Shown here piece after piece: positions 31,308 through 41,490 of a stretch of DNA of 53,186 bases. How positions within the stretch are numbered: the first letter of the stretch is position 1; each line of letters starts with the position of its first letter. The position numbers were made by a program, and so were the translations under genes. The DNA lies in the NCBI GenBank assembly GCA_029834535.1, contig JAQMWT010000608.1, positions 1 to 53,186 on the forward strand, written 5' to 3'. The DNA comes from Chrysophaeum taylorii. Lineage: Eukaryota > Sar > Pelagophyceae > Pelagomonadales > Pelagomonadaceae. The notes below the pieces were generated by a model that was given only the letters and a program-made list of their open reading frames with translations, ran no database searches and had not been told where the DNA came from.

Positions 31308-31743
31308 CCGGAGATCTTGGATCTCGGTCGCTGCGGCTTCGCGAGCGTGCTCCGCGTCCTCGCGAGCTCGGACTCGTTCTGAAGGGCTTCCTTCTCCTCA
31401 CGGGTAACGGTTTCGAGTCGAGCCGTCGCCGCCTCTTCGATCTGCGCCGCGATTTCTTGGGCAATCAAGCTGCGCTCTTCCTCGCGCTCTTGCGCCTGCT
31501 TCTGTGTCTCTTCAGCTTGTATTCGGATCCGCTCATGCAGCAGGCTTCGCGCTTCTTCGTCTTGCTGGGTGCGCTGCTGTAGCTGGTCTTGGAGCAACGA
31601 TACCATCTCCTGCAGCTCGCGAACGGCTCGGGGCCTTTCGGCGGCGCGCTCGTCGGCGGGTTCGGTTCGAGTCGTGGTCGGGGCGCTTGGCTGCTCGCTC
31701 GTCGACTCTTCATCTTTTCTCTCTTCGGCTTCAGCCGGTCTTT
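31308..31743 (-). pseudogene. N-terminal coiled coil of element 2 Gag and leader
   Basis: Frame 31606-31097 begins with MVSLLQDQLQQRTQQDEEA and is a long Glu/Gln/Arg-rich coiled coil. A frame change near 31370 joins it to the 1762-residue frame. Upstream to 31744 is the short leader after the LTR. Confidence 0.55.
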
Positions 31744-31872
31744 GGAGTAAACGCCTGGTGGCGTTACAAATACGTGCGTCAGGGGTTGAATTAGAGTCCA
31801 GTAAACGGGAATTGGGGTAGAGAACTCGATAGAACGGGGGGTAAGGATGGCGGTGTAAGGGTTACCGCCACA
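31744..31872 (-). repeat. 5' LTR of gypsy element 2
   Basis: 129 bp, minus strand from TGTGGCGG to GTTTACTCC. It is an unusually short LTR for an 8-kb element. The right flank is Helitron sequence (CTCCTTTGAGCTCGTCGCTC), which shows the element or its recombinant end landed in a Helitron copy. Confidence 0.8.
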
Positions 31873-32735
31873 ACCCCACTCTCCTTTGAGCTCGTCGCTC
31901 TCACCCCCGCCAATATAAGCTGCTTTGATCCGCACACGCCGCTAACCTTTGAGTTTACTCTAAAACCTCCAGTAAGTTCACCTGGCTGCAGTAAGCTCAC
32001 CTGGTCACTAATTTCATCTAGTCCCAATCTCTAACTCCAGAAAGTTCACCTGGTCCAAGTAAGTTCACCTGGTCCCAGTTAGTTAACCTACAATGCGCGT
32101 GTAGACGCCGGGAGTGGGCTTATCGGTATTGCGCAGCACGTGTGTGGTAGGGTGGAGTCGTCGACCCAGAAGAGGATATCCTCGGGGTTGCCAATCGACA
32201 GAGAGCCACGTAGAGCTGGACGTGACAGAAGACGGGCTTGGGCAAGAGGACGCCGACCTCGCGGGGCGTCTGGCCCTGGCTCTTGTTGATCGTTTGGCGT
32301 AGGCGGGCCTTAAGGGATACAGGTTGGAGGAGCCTCGGTGACACGACACAACATGATCGATGATGTAACGGGTGCCGTTGCAGTGGCCGTGCGACGGGTC
32401 GAGGTTGCGAAGACTTTAAGCTCGCGATCAAAGTCAGCATGCCGTTGGTTGTCAGGGAGTTGAAAACTCGACTGTAAAGAGCGAGGCGTCGTCTTCCGAC
32501 CCAACCTAGTCTGCCGAAAAGAACTCCGATGGCTCGTCTCCGGGAAAGGCCGCGGTCATGCGCGCGTTGTCAGCATCGACAACATCGTTTCGACGGGCGT
32601 GAGAATGGCGCGCTGAAAGAGCCGACGCGGGTCGTGGAAATAGTCCGCGAGGTCGCCGTAGACGGCTTGGAGGAGGATCAATGCTAGGCTCGCGTGCCTA
32701 CCTGAGCCTTACCCTGATTCGGGGGACAGACAATC
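31873..32735 (-). mobile_element. Helitron remnant 1 (helicase C-terminus plus terminal array)
   Basis: Minus orientation. 32100-32690 encodes the end of a Helitron Pif1-type helicase in broken frames: NLDPSHGHCNGTRYII, RQTINKSQGQT, VFCHVQLYVALCR. 31970-32095 is an array of CCAGTAAGTTCACCTGGT-type units. The 5' side ends with the TTACCCTGATTCGGGGGACA word. The outer end of the array has been replaced by gypsy element 2. Confidence 0.75.
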
Positions 32736-32757
32736 GGGGGACAGACAGAATCGCGAT

Positions 32758-35675
32758 GTGAGCTCAGTGTGCACGTCGACACGGGTTGCCATAGCTGACG
32801 CAAGTCCCGCCACCATGGCTTCGGGCAGTCGGGGACTGGCTTTCTCGTGCTTCCGGCGTCTCCTGCTCCTTTCCACCATCTTCGCCATTTTTCTCATTGT
32901 CAGCTCGCCATCAGCCCCCGCGAGTCATCCATTCCGTGTTTGGCCTTCGCTCTCGGTGCAGGTCTCCTGCGGCGTCAAGCGGCTCGATGTCTTCCCCACC
33001 GACGTCGATTACTTTTGGTCCCAGCGTCTCATGTTCCCCATAGGCTTTACTGTGCTTACGTTAGTGCGGCTCTTGACTCTCCTCCTGGTTAAGAGTTGTA
33101 TGGTCACTATCTCGCAAGCTGCTGCTGCCGGCTCATCTGTAGCCACCGCCTGCAACTCTTTGCCTTGCGCACCCTTCAAGGCCGCTTGCATTGGACCTCT
33201 TACCGCCCTCTGCAACTTGGTAAGCACGCTCGTGCGGATCTCACACGCACGTGCTCGTCACCGCCTCGCCCACCGCAACATTATCATCGTTGCCACCGCC
33301 ATTGCTGCTACTCGCGGGCGGCCCAGCTGCGTCTCATGCGCGGCTTCTGGTCGCTCCGCCGTGCGGTTCAGCGTGATCCTTTGCATCGATCCGCCCGGTG
33401 CCTTGCCGTCTATGGTTGCCTTATTCTCACGCACGCCGAGGCACGCAGAGTCTACGGTCATGTCCCGCGGCCTTTCGCCACCTTCTTCAAACGCGTCGCT
33501 TTTGTTTCGCGCCATGCCACCTCCGTGGCCCTTGGCCTTGCTCTTGACGCGTTTCTCCCTTACGAGCAACATCGCGATCCCCGTGGAGCTGCCTCGGAGT
33601 CCGCCCCTCGTACGGCGTCACCTGCAACCTCGGAGCCACCCCTAGCCACACCCGCTCGTCGGCCTCGCCATCGACGCCGACAGGAGTCCGCCCCCCGTGT
33701 GGAATCACCGGCACCCTCGGTTGCGCCCCCAGCCACGCCTGCTCCTCATCCTCCCCACCGGCACCAACAGGAGTCCGCCCCTCGTGCGGAGTCTCCTGCA
33801 ACCTCGGATACGTCCTCAGGTCCGCATGCTCCGCGTCCTCGTCGTCAGCGCCGACAGGAGCTCACCACTCCACTGTCCACGGACATGGGGCCGGATTCCC
33901 CTCCTCCCGCACCCGGACCAGACCGACACCACTCCCGTCGCCGCAGGTCTCCCCCCACGCCCACTGACACCACACCTCCTGGGCCTGTGGCTATGGACCT
34001 GGAGTCATCGGAGGCAGGGTCCGCTACTCCCCCCCCTCGCCGTCGGGAACCCACCAATGCGACTCCCCCTCCGCCCGCTGCGACACCGGCACCGCGCCGC
34101 CATCGCCCCCGCCGCCGCGCGCCACCATCCGGATCTGTTGCTACGGACATCGCGCCTCCACCGAGCGCGGGGATCGCCAATACCACCGCGCCCCTCCCAA
34201 TACTCACCACGGCGCCAGCCACCCACCCTCCCGGCCCCTCTGCCGAAAACTCTCCTGCATCGCGTCGCCGCCGCCCACACCGCCAGCGGTCCTCCGCCAC
34301 AGTTCATGACCCCGCACCACTCGAGCCTGCGCCTATGGACCTCGAACCGTCCTTCACGTCCACCCACATTGCCGCCGAGAACCTCCCCTCGTCTGGCACA
34401 CACCCTCTTCCCACCACGGACATGGACCTTGAGGTCGACCATCCTTCGCCACCGGTTCCCGCGCACACCGCTGCCCCTGACATCTCTCCGCCATCCCCCG
34501 CACCCACGCCAACGCCTTCGCCCTCTGTCGAGGCTCCTGGCTCGTCGCACGCCCCCCTACCGCGTCTCCACGCCTTGCCTACCGATCGTGCTCGAGCCTG
34601 CACCCATCCCACTTTGCCAGCGGTCGCCCGCGCTGCACGCACCCAACATCTACACGCCCAGGCGCGTGCAGCCCGGCTGAACCTCGTCGCAGCTCGGCGC
34701 CACGATCCTGGTGAGTCTCGCCACCACGCTGCAACTCTTCTCCAGCGCCAGTTTCGCGAACGGACTCAACCCCAGGCAGCTCTCGCTACCGACAGCCCTC
34801 CGTCGTCTGCTGCGGCCACACCGGCTCACTCGCCGCCCGCCTCCGCGACCCAGACCTCGTCAACTCCCCCTCCGCCACCACAGCCGGCTCTGCCTCCGAC
34901 CCCTGCTCCGCACTGTACTTTCTCGTCCACCGCTTGTGCTGCCCGAAGTCGCGCTCAGCATACTCTTGCACGTGCAGCCCGACAGAACCTCGTTGCGGCC
35001 CTGCGCCGCGCTCCTGGTCAGCCACGTCACACCGCCGCGCTCCGTCTTCAGCGCTTTGTTCGCGCTCGGCAGCACCTCCGTGCCCGTCGCTCACCTGCTA
35101 CGCCCACACAGTCCGTCACACCCACTGCCACCAGTACTTCCCCGGCGTCTGCCACCCCCACGCCAAATTCCTCGCCACCCTCGGGCCCGTCACCTACCCC
35201 TCAGCCGCCGCTATCTGCCTCGCCTTCACGCGCATGCTCCAACTCTGCACATCCGGATGTCGCCCGCGTTATACGCAAACGCGCTCAACACGCTCAAGCA
35301 CGTGCTGCCCGGCAGAACCGCGTCGCGGCCTTGCGCCAGACTCCTGGCCCGCCACTCCACTACGCAGCGGCCCTTCTTCAGCACCAATTTCGAGCCTGGA
35401 AGCGATTACGTGCTCGTCGATCCCTGGCAATAACCCGCCGCTTCCTGCGCCACACGGCCGGCCGCTATGTCAGCTACCTCCGGGACCGCGCTTGTCCTAT
35501 ATGCTCCAGCCCTTGCTTTACCCGTTACCAAGTCCGCTGCTGTCGCGTGGTCCTGCACCACGCTGCGTTGGTCAGTGGGCGCTAAGCAACCTCGCCGGCG
35601 ACCAAGGCGACCCTGACGTGGCGCCCACCAACTGCGCGCCTTCCGCCGTGCCCCAACTGCCGCAGTCCTATACGC
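32758..35675 (+). CDS. ORF1-like Arg/Pro-rich protein of an RLE non-LTR retrotransposon
   Basis: The best frame is 33096-35585, 829 residues. Residues about 150-500 are Pro/Arg/Ser/Ala low complexity with repeated ESAPR..SPATS..PP units. Residues about 500-800 hold three copies of a helical block, each like HAQARAARLNLVAARR followed by LQRQFRER or LQRFVRARQHLRARR, which look like loose IQ-type repeats. The C-terminus has RACPICSSPCFTRYQVRCC, a possible zinc finger. Another open frame overlaps at 32758-33645, so the start is unsure. It ends just before the RT ORF at 35676 on the same strand, so I take it as ORF1 of that element. Confidence 0.5.
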
Positions 35676-37137
35676 ATGGTCCGCCCTCATCAACGCTGGG
35701 TGGCTGAGCACTCTCTCCCCCAGGTCCGCGCTGCCGCACCCCATCGCATTTTCCCACTTGCTGCAGCCCTTGCCGCCACCACCGCCCGATATCGCATTCG
35801 AGCGCTTATGCGCGACGCTGCTCTTGCCGCTCGAGCCGCTGCTGCTGCGGAACGCCATCTCGCCGCTATGCACGCTGCTGCTACCGCTGCTGCGGCACTC
35901 CAACTCGACGCGGGACGGGCCGCCGCCGCTGCTGCCAGCGCTGACGCTTACCTCACCCATCGCGCTGCCGCCCACGCTGCTCAAGCTGCCCGTGCCGCCT
36001 GCCTCTCCCACATTGGCTCCCGCACGCGATCCACTGGCACCCGCAACACCCCTACCACCCCTCCCGCTGGCAACCGCCGCACCACTGCGTCTGGCAACCG
36101 CACTGCGAATGCAACAGACAACCGCAACACCCCTGCCGCTGGCACCCGGACCACCCCCACTACTAGCACCCCCTCCACCCCCGCCGCTGCCGCCGGCAAC
36201 CGCCGCGCCCCTGCCCCTGCCACCAGCCACCGCAACACCCCTGTCACGGCTGCAGCCTCCACGAGCGCGTCTCCTGGCATTTCTCCCATTGGGCCACGGT
36301 CACATTCGGCGCCACCGTCTGTCGCCCCCGCCCACCCTCCGTCATCCGGGCCAGCCCCCTCCCTCCCGACACGCCGTCCACGTGACCTGAGCGATTTGCG
36401 CTCTGCGATCGACGAGGTCTCCATCAAAGACCTCATTATATCGCCGTGCTCGTGCATTCGCACCATTCCCGCCCAATTCCGCGAGGCATGGGCGTGCGCA
36501 ATGGCCGAGGTGTGTTCGTGGTTTGAAGACGCCACTTCCGATCACGCTCGTGACCGTGCCCTCCTTTGGTACATGAGCCTTCACAGCCTACTTCTTCGGC
36601 GAGCACCACGAGGCGGCGCCCGTCGGCCCGACGTGCTCACTGACCGCTTTGCAGCCTTCGCCGCTGGGCGTTACGACCTCCTCATTGACGGCTACCTCCA
36701 CGACGTGACTCGCGTGCGCTCCCATGTACGCTCACGGGCGGCCCCCGACGATGACGCGGACGCACTTCGTGCATTGCGACTCGCTGAATCTGGCGACCTC
36801 TCTCGGGCATGCCGTATTCTCACCAGCCTGGGCATCGCCGACCCATGCCACCCAGCCGTCATGCGCCAACTCGTGTCCAAACATCCTGCTCGCAAGGAGG
36901 ACCTTCACACTTTCCCCAACCACCCGCAAGGGCTCGCCACACTCTCGGTCGCCCTGCGTGAAACTTACCGCACGCTCCGGCCGAAGGCTGGTGTGGGCCC
37001 CGACCGGTGCCGCAATGAATTCCTCTCCGTTTTCGCCCAGCCCTTCCCGAGTAACGTCAAGGCACGCTCGGCGATGGACAAAATCGACAACCTCGAGACC
37101 TTGTTCGTTCGTGGAGCTCTTCCTGACTGGTATTACA
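35676..37137 (+). pseudogene. RLE-type non-LTR retrotransposon ORF2, N-terminal part (copy 1)
   Basis: An Ala-rich helix (residues 20-110), Thr/Asn/Pro repeats (residues 115-215), then the RT N-terminal region: RRPRDLSDLRSAIDEVS, AWACAMAEVCSWF, LLLRRAPRGGARRPDVLTDR. It is cut at 37137 after DWYY by Helitron remnant 2. The last 591 bases (36547-37137) are repeated, with about 2% difference by eye, at the start of copy 2 (46753-47342). The reading frame runs a few codons into the Helitron. It lacks the RT catalytic core. Confidence 0.75.
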
Positions 37138-38094
37138 AGTGCAGGCCAGTAAGTTCACCTAGTCCCAATCTCTAACCCCAGTAAGTTCACCTGGTCAGCA
37201 AGTTCACCTAGTCCGAATCTCCAACCCCAGTAAGTTCGGCGTAAACCCACTCGTGCTCACACCACTCCTTCGAGCTCGTCGCTCTCGCCTCCGCCAATCT
37301 AGGCTGCTTTGATCCGCACACGCCGCTAACCTTTGATTTTGAGTTGTCAAAAAACTCCAGTAAGCTCACCTGGTCCCAGTAAGTTCACCTGGTCACTCAG
37401 TCCACCTAGTCCCAATCTCAAACCCCAGTAAGTTCACGTGGTCCCAGTAAGTTCACCTATAGTGCGCGTGTAGACGCCGGGAGGGGGCTTATCGGTATTG
37501 CGCAGCACGTGTGGGGTAGGGTGGAGTCGTCGACCCAGATGAGTATATCTCCTCGGGGATGCCAATCGACAGAGAGCCACGTAGAGCTGGACGTGACAGA
37601 AGACGGGCTTGGGCGAGAGGACGCCGACCTCGCGGGGCGTCTGGCCCTGGCTCTTGTCGATCGTTTGGCGTCGGCGGGCCTTAAGGGGTACAGGTTGGAG
37701 GAGCCTCGGCGACACCACACGATCGATCATATATCTGGTACCGTTGCAGTTGCCGTGCGACGGGTCGAGGTTGCGAAGACTTTAAGCTCGCGATCAAAGT
37801 CAGCATGCCGTTGGTTGTCAGGGAGTCGAAAACTCGACTGCAAAGAGCGAGGCGTCGTCTTCCGACCCAACCTAGTCGGCCGAAAAGAACTCCGACGCCT
37901 CGTCTCCGGGAAAAAAAGGCCGCGGTCATGCGCGCGTTGTCAGCATCGACAACATCGTTTCGACGGGGCGTGAGAATGGCGCGCCGAAAGAGCCGCCGCG
38001 GGTCGTGGAAATAGTCTGCGGGGTCGCCGTAGACGGCTTGGAGGATCACTGTCTGGCTCGCGAGCCAACCTGATCCTTACCCTAAATCGAGGGA
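37138..38094 (-). mobile_element. Helitron remnant 2
   Basis: Minus orientation, about 957 bp. The 3' end at 37138 reads AAGTGCAGGCCAGTAAGTTC on the plus strand. The array occupies 37145-37455. Helicase remnants at 37461-38050 include VVDADNARM, RQTIDKSQGQT and VFCHVQLYVALCR. The 5' end is at 38094, TCCCTCGATTTAGGG on the minus strand. The same extent is seen in remnants 3 and 4, so this is a defined, internally deleted unit rather than random debris. Confidence 0.75.
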
Positions 38095-38175
38095 CAGACA
38101 GACAGACAACCCACAACCCCACCCACATCTTTCATGCTCCCCACACACACCCCCCTCTAAGCAGTCGACATTTAA

Positions 38176-38207
<32 letters not shown>

Positions 38208-38247
38208 TAACAGACAGACAAACATCTGTCGATTAGTAGTAAGGAAT
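38095..38247. repeat. (GACA)n microsatellite and left inverted arm
   Basis: GACAGACA runs at 38092-38108 and 38177-38219, an AC-rich stretch, and ACATCTGTCGATTAGTAGT at 38221-38240. The whole is the reverse complement of 42521-42775. Confidence 0.8.
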
Positions 38248-38765
38248 ATATAATTGCGGAAGGGTAAGGAAGGACAGGAGGGAAAGCCGTATTACGGAGG
38301 GAAAACCCTCGTGTAGAGATAGGTGTGAAATGTTCCTGTGAGGAAGCAATGACACTTACCCCTGCACCACGTCCCCATTATAGTTCTCACATCTCCATTT
38401 CAGTTCTCACATATGGTAGCACGTGTTCGTTTGTGGGGTGATCAGTCCCGATAAGGCCGGCTCCGGAGCATCAAAAACAGACGATATTGGGGCTACGGCC
38501 GAAGATAAACGAGGGTCGTAATAAAAAATCTACTATTGGCAGGCGTGTATATCCATCCTCATTTTCCCTTTTCTTTCTTTTTTTTCCAGCACCTGTGTGA
38601 GGACCTCACTTACCCCTTTTTCCATCTCTTTCTTTTCCAGCACCTGTGTGAGGAAGCAATGACACTTACCCCTGCACCACGTCCCCATTATAGTTCTCAC
38701 ATCTCCATTTCAGTTCTCACAGTTCCAGTGTCGCGCACATAATAGTGTAGCTCTCTGGACAGAGG
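38248..38765. other. Unassigned stretch with a 74-bp direct repeat
   Basis: 38338-38411 and 38647-38720 are near-identical (GTGAGGAAGCAATGACACTT to TTTCAGTTCTCACA). Between them lie poly(T/C) runs and AGCACCTGTGTGAGGA, itself repeated at 38587 and 38637. No coding frame is convincing. The function is unknown, perhaps the end of a small repeat family. Confidence 0.5.
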
Positions 38766-39519
38766 GTGCTGATCCTGATTTCGAAATATGCGCTGCAACG
38801 TCAGAATCTCTCTCTCTCTCCTAGGCATGATGACGTCATGCTGACCCAGTTTTTCTACAAAGCTAGAGGTCACGTTGACGCGTGGATCGAGAAGACGTCT
38901 CAGGCCTTCGGTGCCTTGCGGGACTGCATCTTCGCCTCGAAGTCCGTCTCTGCTCGCGCCAAGCGTCTCGTCTACGTCTCGCTCGTCCTGGCCATCATCC
39001 TTCACGGCGCGGAGTCGTGGTGCCTCACCGAGGTCCTGTTCCGCCGGCTGTGGTGCTTCCACGCGCTGTGCGCCCGCGTCATGTGTCGCGTGACCCGGAA
39101 GCACGCGTGGCTGCACCACATCTCGACGGAGACCTCGCTGCTGCGCCTCGGCCTCGAGTCCATCGACGTCTACGTCACGCGCCGCCAGCTCCACTGAGCC
39201 GGTCACATCGCCCGCATGCCCTTCTCCCGACTCCCTCGCAAGATGCTCTCGTCTTGGGTCCGCTCCAAGCGCCCACCGGGGGCTCCGCAGATGACGTACG
39301 GGGGGACGCTCGCCAAGGCGCTCCGGAAATGCGACATCCCCTTCAACTCGTGGCACAACCTCGCACAAAACCGCGCGCAGTGGCGGTCCGCCATCAACTC
39401 GTACTCGTCCCTCGCACCCTCTACCCCAACTGTCTGATTCCTCCGTGATTCTGGACCGGCTCCTGTCGGCCCGGCCTGGCTATTATGCTCGGGAGAGGTC
39501 TGAAGTTAGTTAGCTAGTT
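38766..39519 (+). mobile_element. 5'-truncated LINE 3' end (RT C-terminal region and TTAG tail)
   Basis: The plus frame 38766-39197, then after a TGA 39201-39437, encodes the region downstream of the RT palm in Jockey/RTE-like LINEs. It has FYKARGHVDAWIEKTS, FASKSVSARAKRLVYVSL, ILHGAESWCLT, then RRQLH, a stop, AGHIARMPFSRLPRKML and NLAQNRAQWRS. This follows the common order GSETW, RR-LRW-GHv-RM, LaqDR-W. The 3' UTR ends GAGGTCTGAAGTTAGTTAG, identical to the SINE ends. 5' truncation is typical of LINE insertion. Confidence 0.75.
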
Positions 39520-39558
39520 CGCCGCCACCGGTCGGTAAGAAGCCCGAGTTCGACCATC

Positions 39559-40107
39559 ATGTCGCCCGCGGGCGTTGTGAAGACCTCCGCCGACTATTTC
39601 AAGGCCAAGTTCGATAAGGCCCAGGCCATCATCGAGTACCAGTCCTCGCGCGAAGTCGACCCCAAGGAGGCCGGCATCCTGCCGGTGACGAAGCCGATTC
39701 GCAAGACCGACGTGTCCAGGATCAAGGTCACCGACGGCCACGGCTCCGCTAAGCTGTTGAACATTCTGGGGAAGCGCAAAGTCCAGGGGGCTGCCCGAGC
39801 TCCGGAGGCCGAGGCCAAGCGCCAGCGCGGAGGAGCGCTCCCAAAAGCGAGCTGCGAGGAACCAATTCTACGTGAATCTCCTGGCCGCCCGGTATCGACG
39901 CAAGGATGGCTGCGTCTGCGAGGGCCTTCCGATCGACGTCGAGGCTTGCGATGCCAGCCGCCTCATCCGGTGCGACACTGGCGGCGACCTGTAGAAGCGA
40001 CGCTGCGAGAGGAAGAAGTGCGTAAAGGAGCGCGAGGCGGCCGCTGACGATGGTGCTGCTGCCGATGATGACGACGAAGGCGACGACGGGCCGACGGATG
40101 CCGACTA
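39559..40107 (+). pseudogene. Unrecognised basic/acidic protein, frameshifted
   Basis: Starts MSPAGVVKTSADYFKAKFDK just after the LINE tail. The first 95 residues are Lys-rich and end in a nuclear-signal-like patch (EAEAKRQRGG). After a frame change near 39838 the other frame reads RSQKRAARNQFYVNLLAARY, CVCEGLPIDVEACDASRLI, then a TAG, KRRCERKKCVKER, and a final acidic run DDDDEGDDGPTDAD ending at a TAG. I do not recognise the family. It may be a retroelement ORF1 or a decayed host gene. Confidence 0.4.
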
Positions 40108-40508
40108 GGTCGAGCACCTCGACTTTCGCGCTGCTCCTGTCGACTTCCTTATCCTACAGACCTCTCTCGACCTAGTGGCGCGTCTGCCGCGCGCTAACTG
40201 CGTCTCCTTCTCATTATTCGCATGTACATGGCCATTTACACGCCGCGTTATTGTTGGTGTTTAGGACCCCGGGCCGTCGAGCCACAGTCCGTCGAAACTC
40301 TCACAGACCAGAGCACTAGCTGCATCGGGAAGTGCGGGGAGACTGTTGGGGCCATCTTTGGTCGCGTCGGCGCCGTCGCTGGTGTCGAGGGCTGTCCGCT
40401 ACGTCCCTCGCAAAAAAAAATGGGGATTTTTGGTAACCAGCCGCCTGTAAAAAACTACTAGAATACGCTAGAGGACATGGTGCATTTCCAAGAAGAGTGG
40501 ACTACAAC
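40108..40508. other. Intergenic stretch, nothing recognised
   Basis: No frame of interest. An A-rich run lies at 40411-40420. The two genes on either side converge here, so it should hold their 3' ends. Confidence 0.4.
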
Positions 40509-41027
40509 CTAGTAGGGACTCCGTGCCCCGCGCTCGATCTCAAGCATGTCGCCGAGGAGGCGCTCGTACCACTGCTGGACGTCCGCCGGGGATTTGCCGG
40601 GAAGGAGGGCTGCGATCTTGTGCCAGCGGTCGGCGTCGCCCTCGTCGAAGTTGGCCAGGGCGTTCTCGAAGACGTCGTTCTCTGCCGCCGACCACGCGGG
40701 CGTCCAGGTCCCTGCGATTATCAGTCGTCTTGATAGTCTTGGTCTTGCCTCACCAGCCATCGACATGACGTCGGGGTTGCGAGACTGGAGGGACATGAGG
40801 TAGTACTGCGCGTGGGCCTTGACTTCCTCGGGCGTTCGCGTTCGCACGTGGCTCGCGATGTCGCGCCAGACGGCTTCACCGCCTGCGACGCGTCTGGCGT
40901 GCGATGTCGTCGACGTACCGTTCATCTTGCAGTAGAGCTCGATGCCCTCCACGAAGAGCTCGTGCTCGTGGGGAGAGAAGCGGGACGACAGGTCGTGGTG
41001 CTCCACATTCATTTTCCGCTTCACCAT
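40509..41027 (-). CDS. Two-repeat MYB/SANT protein, DIVARICATA/RADIALIS-like
   Basis: A 172-residue frame. The first SANT-like repeat is at residues 16-80: RFSPHEHELFVEGIELY, W54-RDIASHV, then EEVKAHAQYYLM, a variant of the SHAQKYF signature. The second repeat is at residues 107-165: WTPAWSAAENDVFENAL, DRWHKIAALL, SPADVQQWYERLLGDM. This strongly resembles plant RADIALIS/DIVARICATA N-terminal repeats, which bind DNA as transcription regulators. Between them, residues 92-106 could be a retained 42-nt intron (40712-40753); without it the protein would be 158 residues. The protein is short and ends soon after the second repeat. Alone among the genes here it shows no decay, so it may be a real host gene, possibly one trapped between elements. 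Confidence 0.72.
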   Translation of the reverse strand: MVKRKMNVEHHDLSSRFSPHEHELFVEGIELYCKMNGTSTTSHARRVAGGEAVWRDIASHVRTRTPEEVKAHAQYYLMSLQSRNPDVMSMAGEARPRLSRRLIIAGTWTPAWSAAENDVFENALANFDEGDADRWHKIAALLPGKSPADVQQWYERLLGDMLEIERGARSPY

Positions 41028-41345
41028 TCTCCAAGTTCCGTTGGAGCCGCTTAGAGTATGACGTCACAAACATGTCTTTTATGCGCGTACAGGCGCTACC
41101 GAACCTAAAGGACCAGTATGAAAGGTCAGGGTTAAGGTTTAGCACTTTAGTACAGGTTAAAACTGGATTTAACTTTGTTTTTGCCGGTTTAAACATCTTC
41201 TGAGACTTCTCGCGTCCGGTTGTCACCGAAACGCTCAGAAAACGTTACCGGACGTCAGTTTGTGGTCAGGGATTAATTTTTCTCCCTTTTTTTCTCTTCT
41301 GTGTCACACGCTCGCTGCCTCCTGTTGAAGTTGCACACGCCGGTT
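41028..41345. promoter_or_regulatory. Divergent intergenic region upstream of the MYB gene
   Basis: About 318 bases between the MYB start and a start codon on the other strand. It is more AT-rich than the surroundings, with TTTAACTTTGTTTTTG near 41167 and a poly(T) at 41278-41294. A shared promoter region by position; I see no defined box. Confidence 0.35.
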
Positions 41346-41490
41346 ATGGTGACGATGTCCAGGGGGGGACGGCCCAGGAGTTCGGTGAGCGGCTACGTGA
41401 TCACAACGCCCAAGGGCGACGGCACGTTCGAATGGAGATGTGCGGTACGCGGCTGCATGCACGCACGCACGGGCAAAAAAATCGAGCTAG
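41346..41490 (+). pseudogene. Truncated small protein start with C-x4-C motif
   Basis: MVTMSRGGRPRSSVSGYVIT, then FEWRCAVRGCMHARTGKK. It has an AT-hook-like GGRPR and a C-x4-C pair with aromatic residues before it, reminiscent of BED/FLYWCH-type fingers found in transposases and transcription factors. After about residue 48 the sequence is gypsy integrase antisense, so it is cut by that fragment. The call is tentative. Confidence 0.35.

Larger units (their letters stand above)
23767..31872 (-). mobile_element. Ty3/gypsy element 2 with methyltransferase domain, internally deleted
   Basis: An 8.1-kb minus-strand element with 129-bp LTRs at both ends. Order: Gag with coiled coil and Cys/His finger, acidic linker, protease-like, methyltransferase, RT N-terminus, deletion, integrase C-terminal part, conserved tail, polypurine tract, LTR. 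The outer flanks do not match each other (right flank is Helitron sequence, left flank is not), so no target duplication is visible and the locus has been rearranged since insertion. The two LTRs differ at about ten positions by eye, so it is an old copy. Confidence 0.85.

Noticed and set aside
33697..34680. Long overlapping frames on both strands in the Pro/Arg-rich region
   Set aside because: GC-rich low-complexity sequence leaves several frames open. Only the frame with the IQ-like repeats and Cys-rich end has structure.
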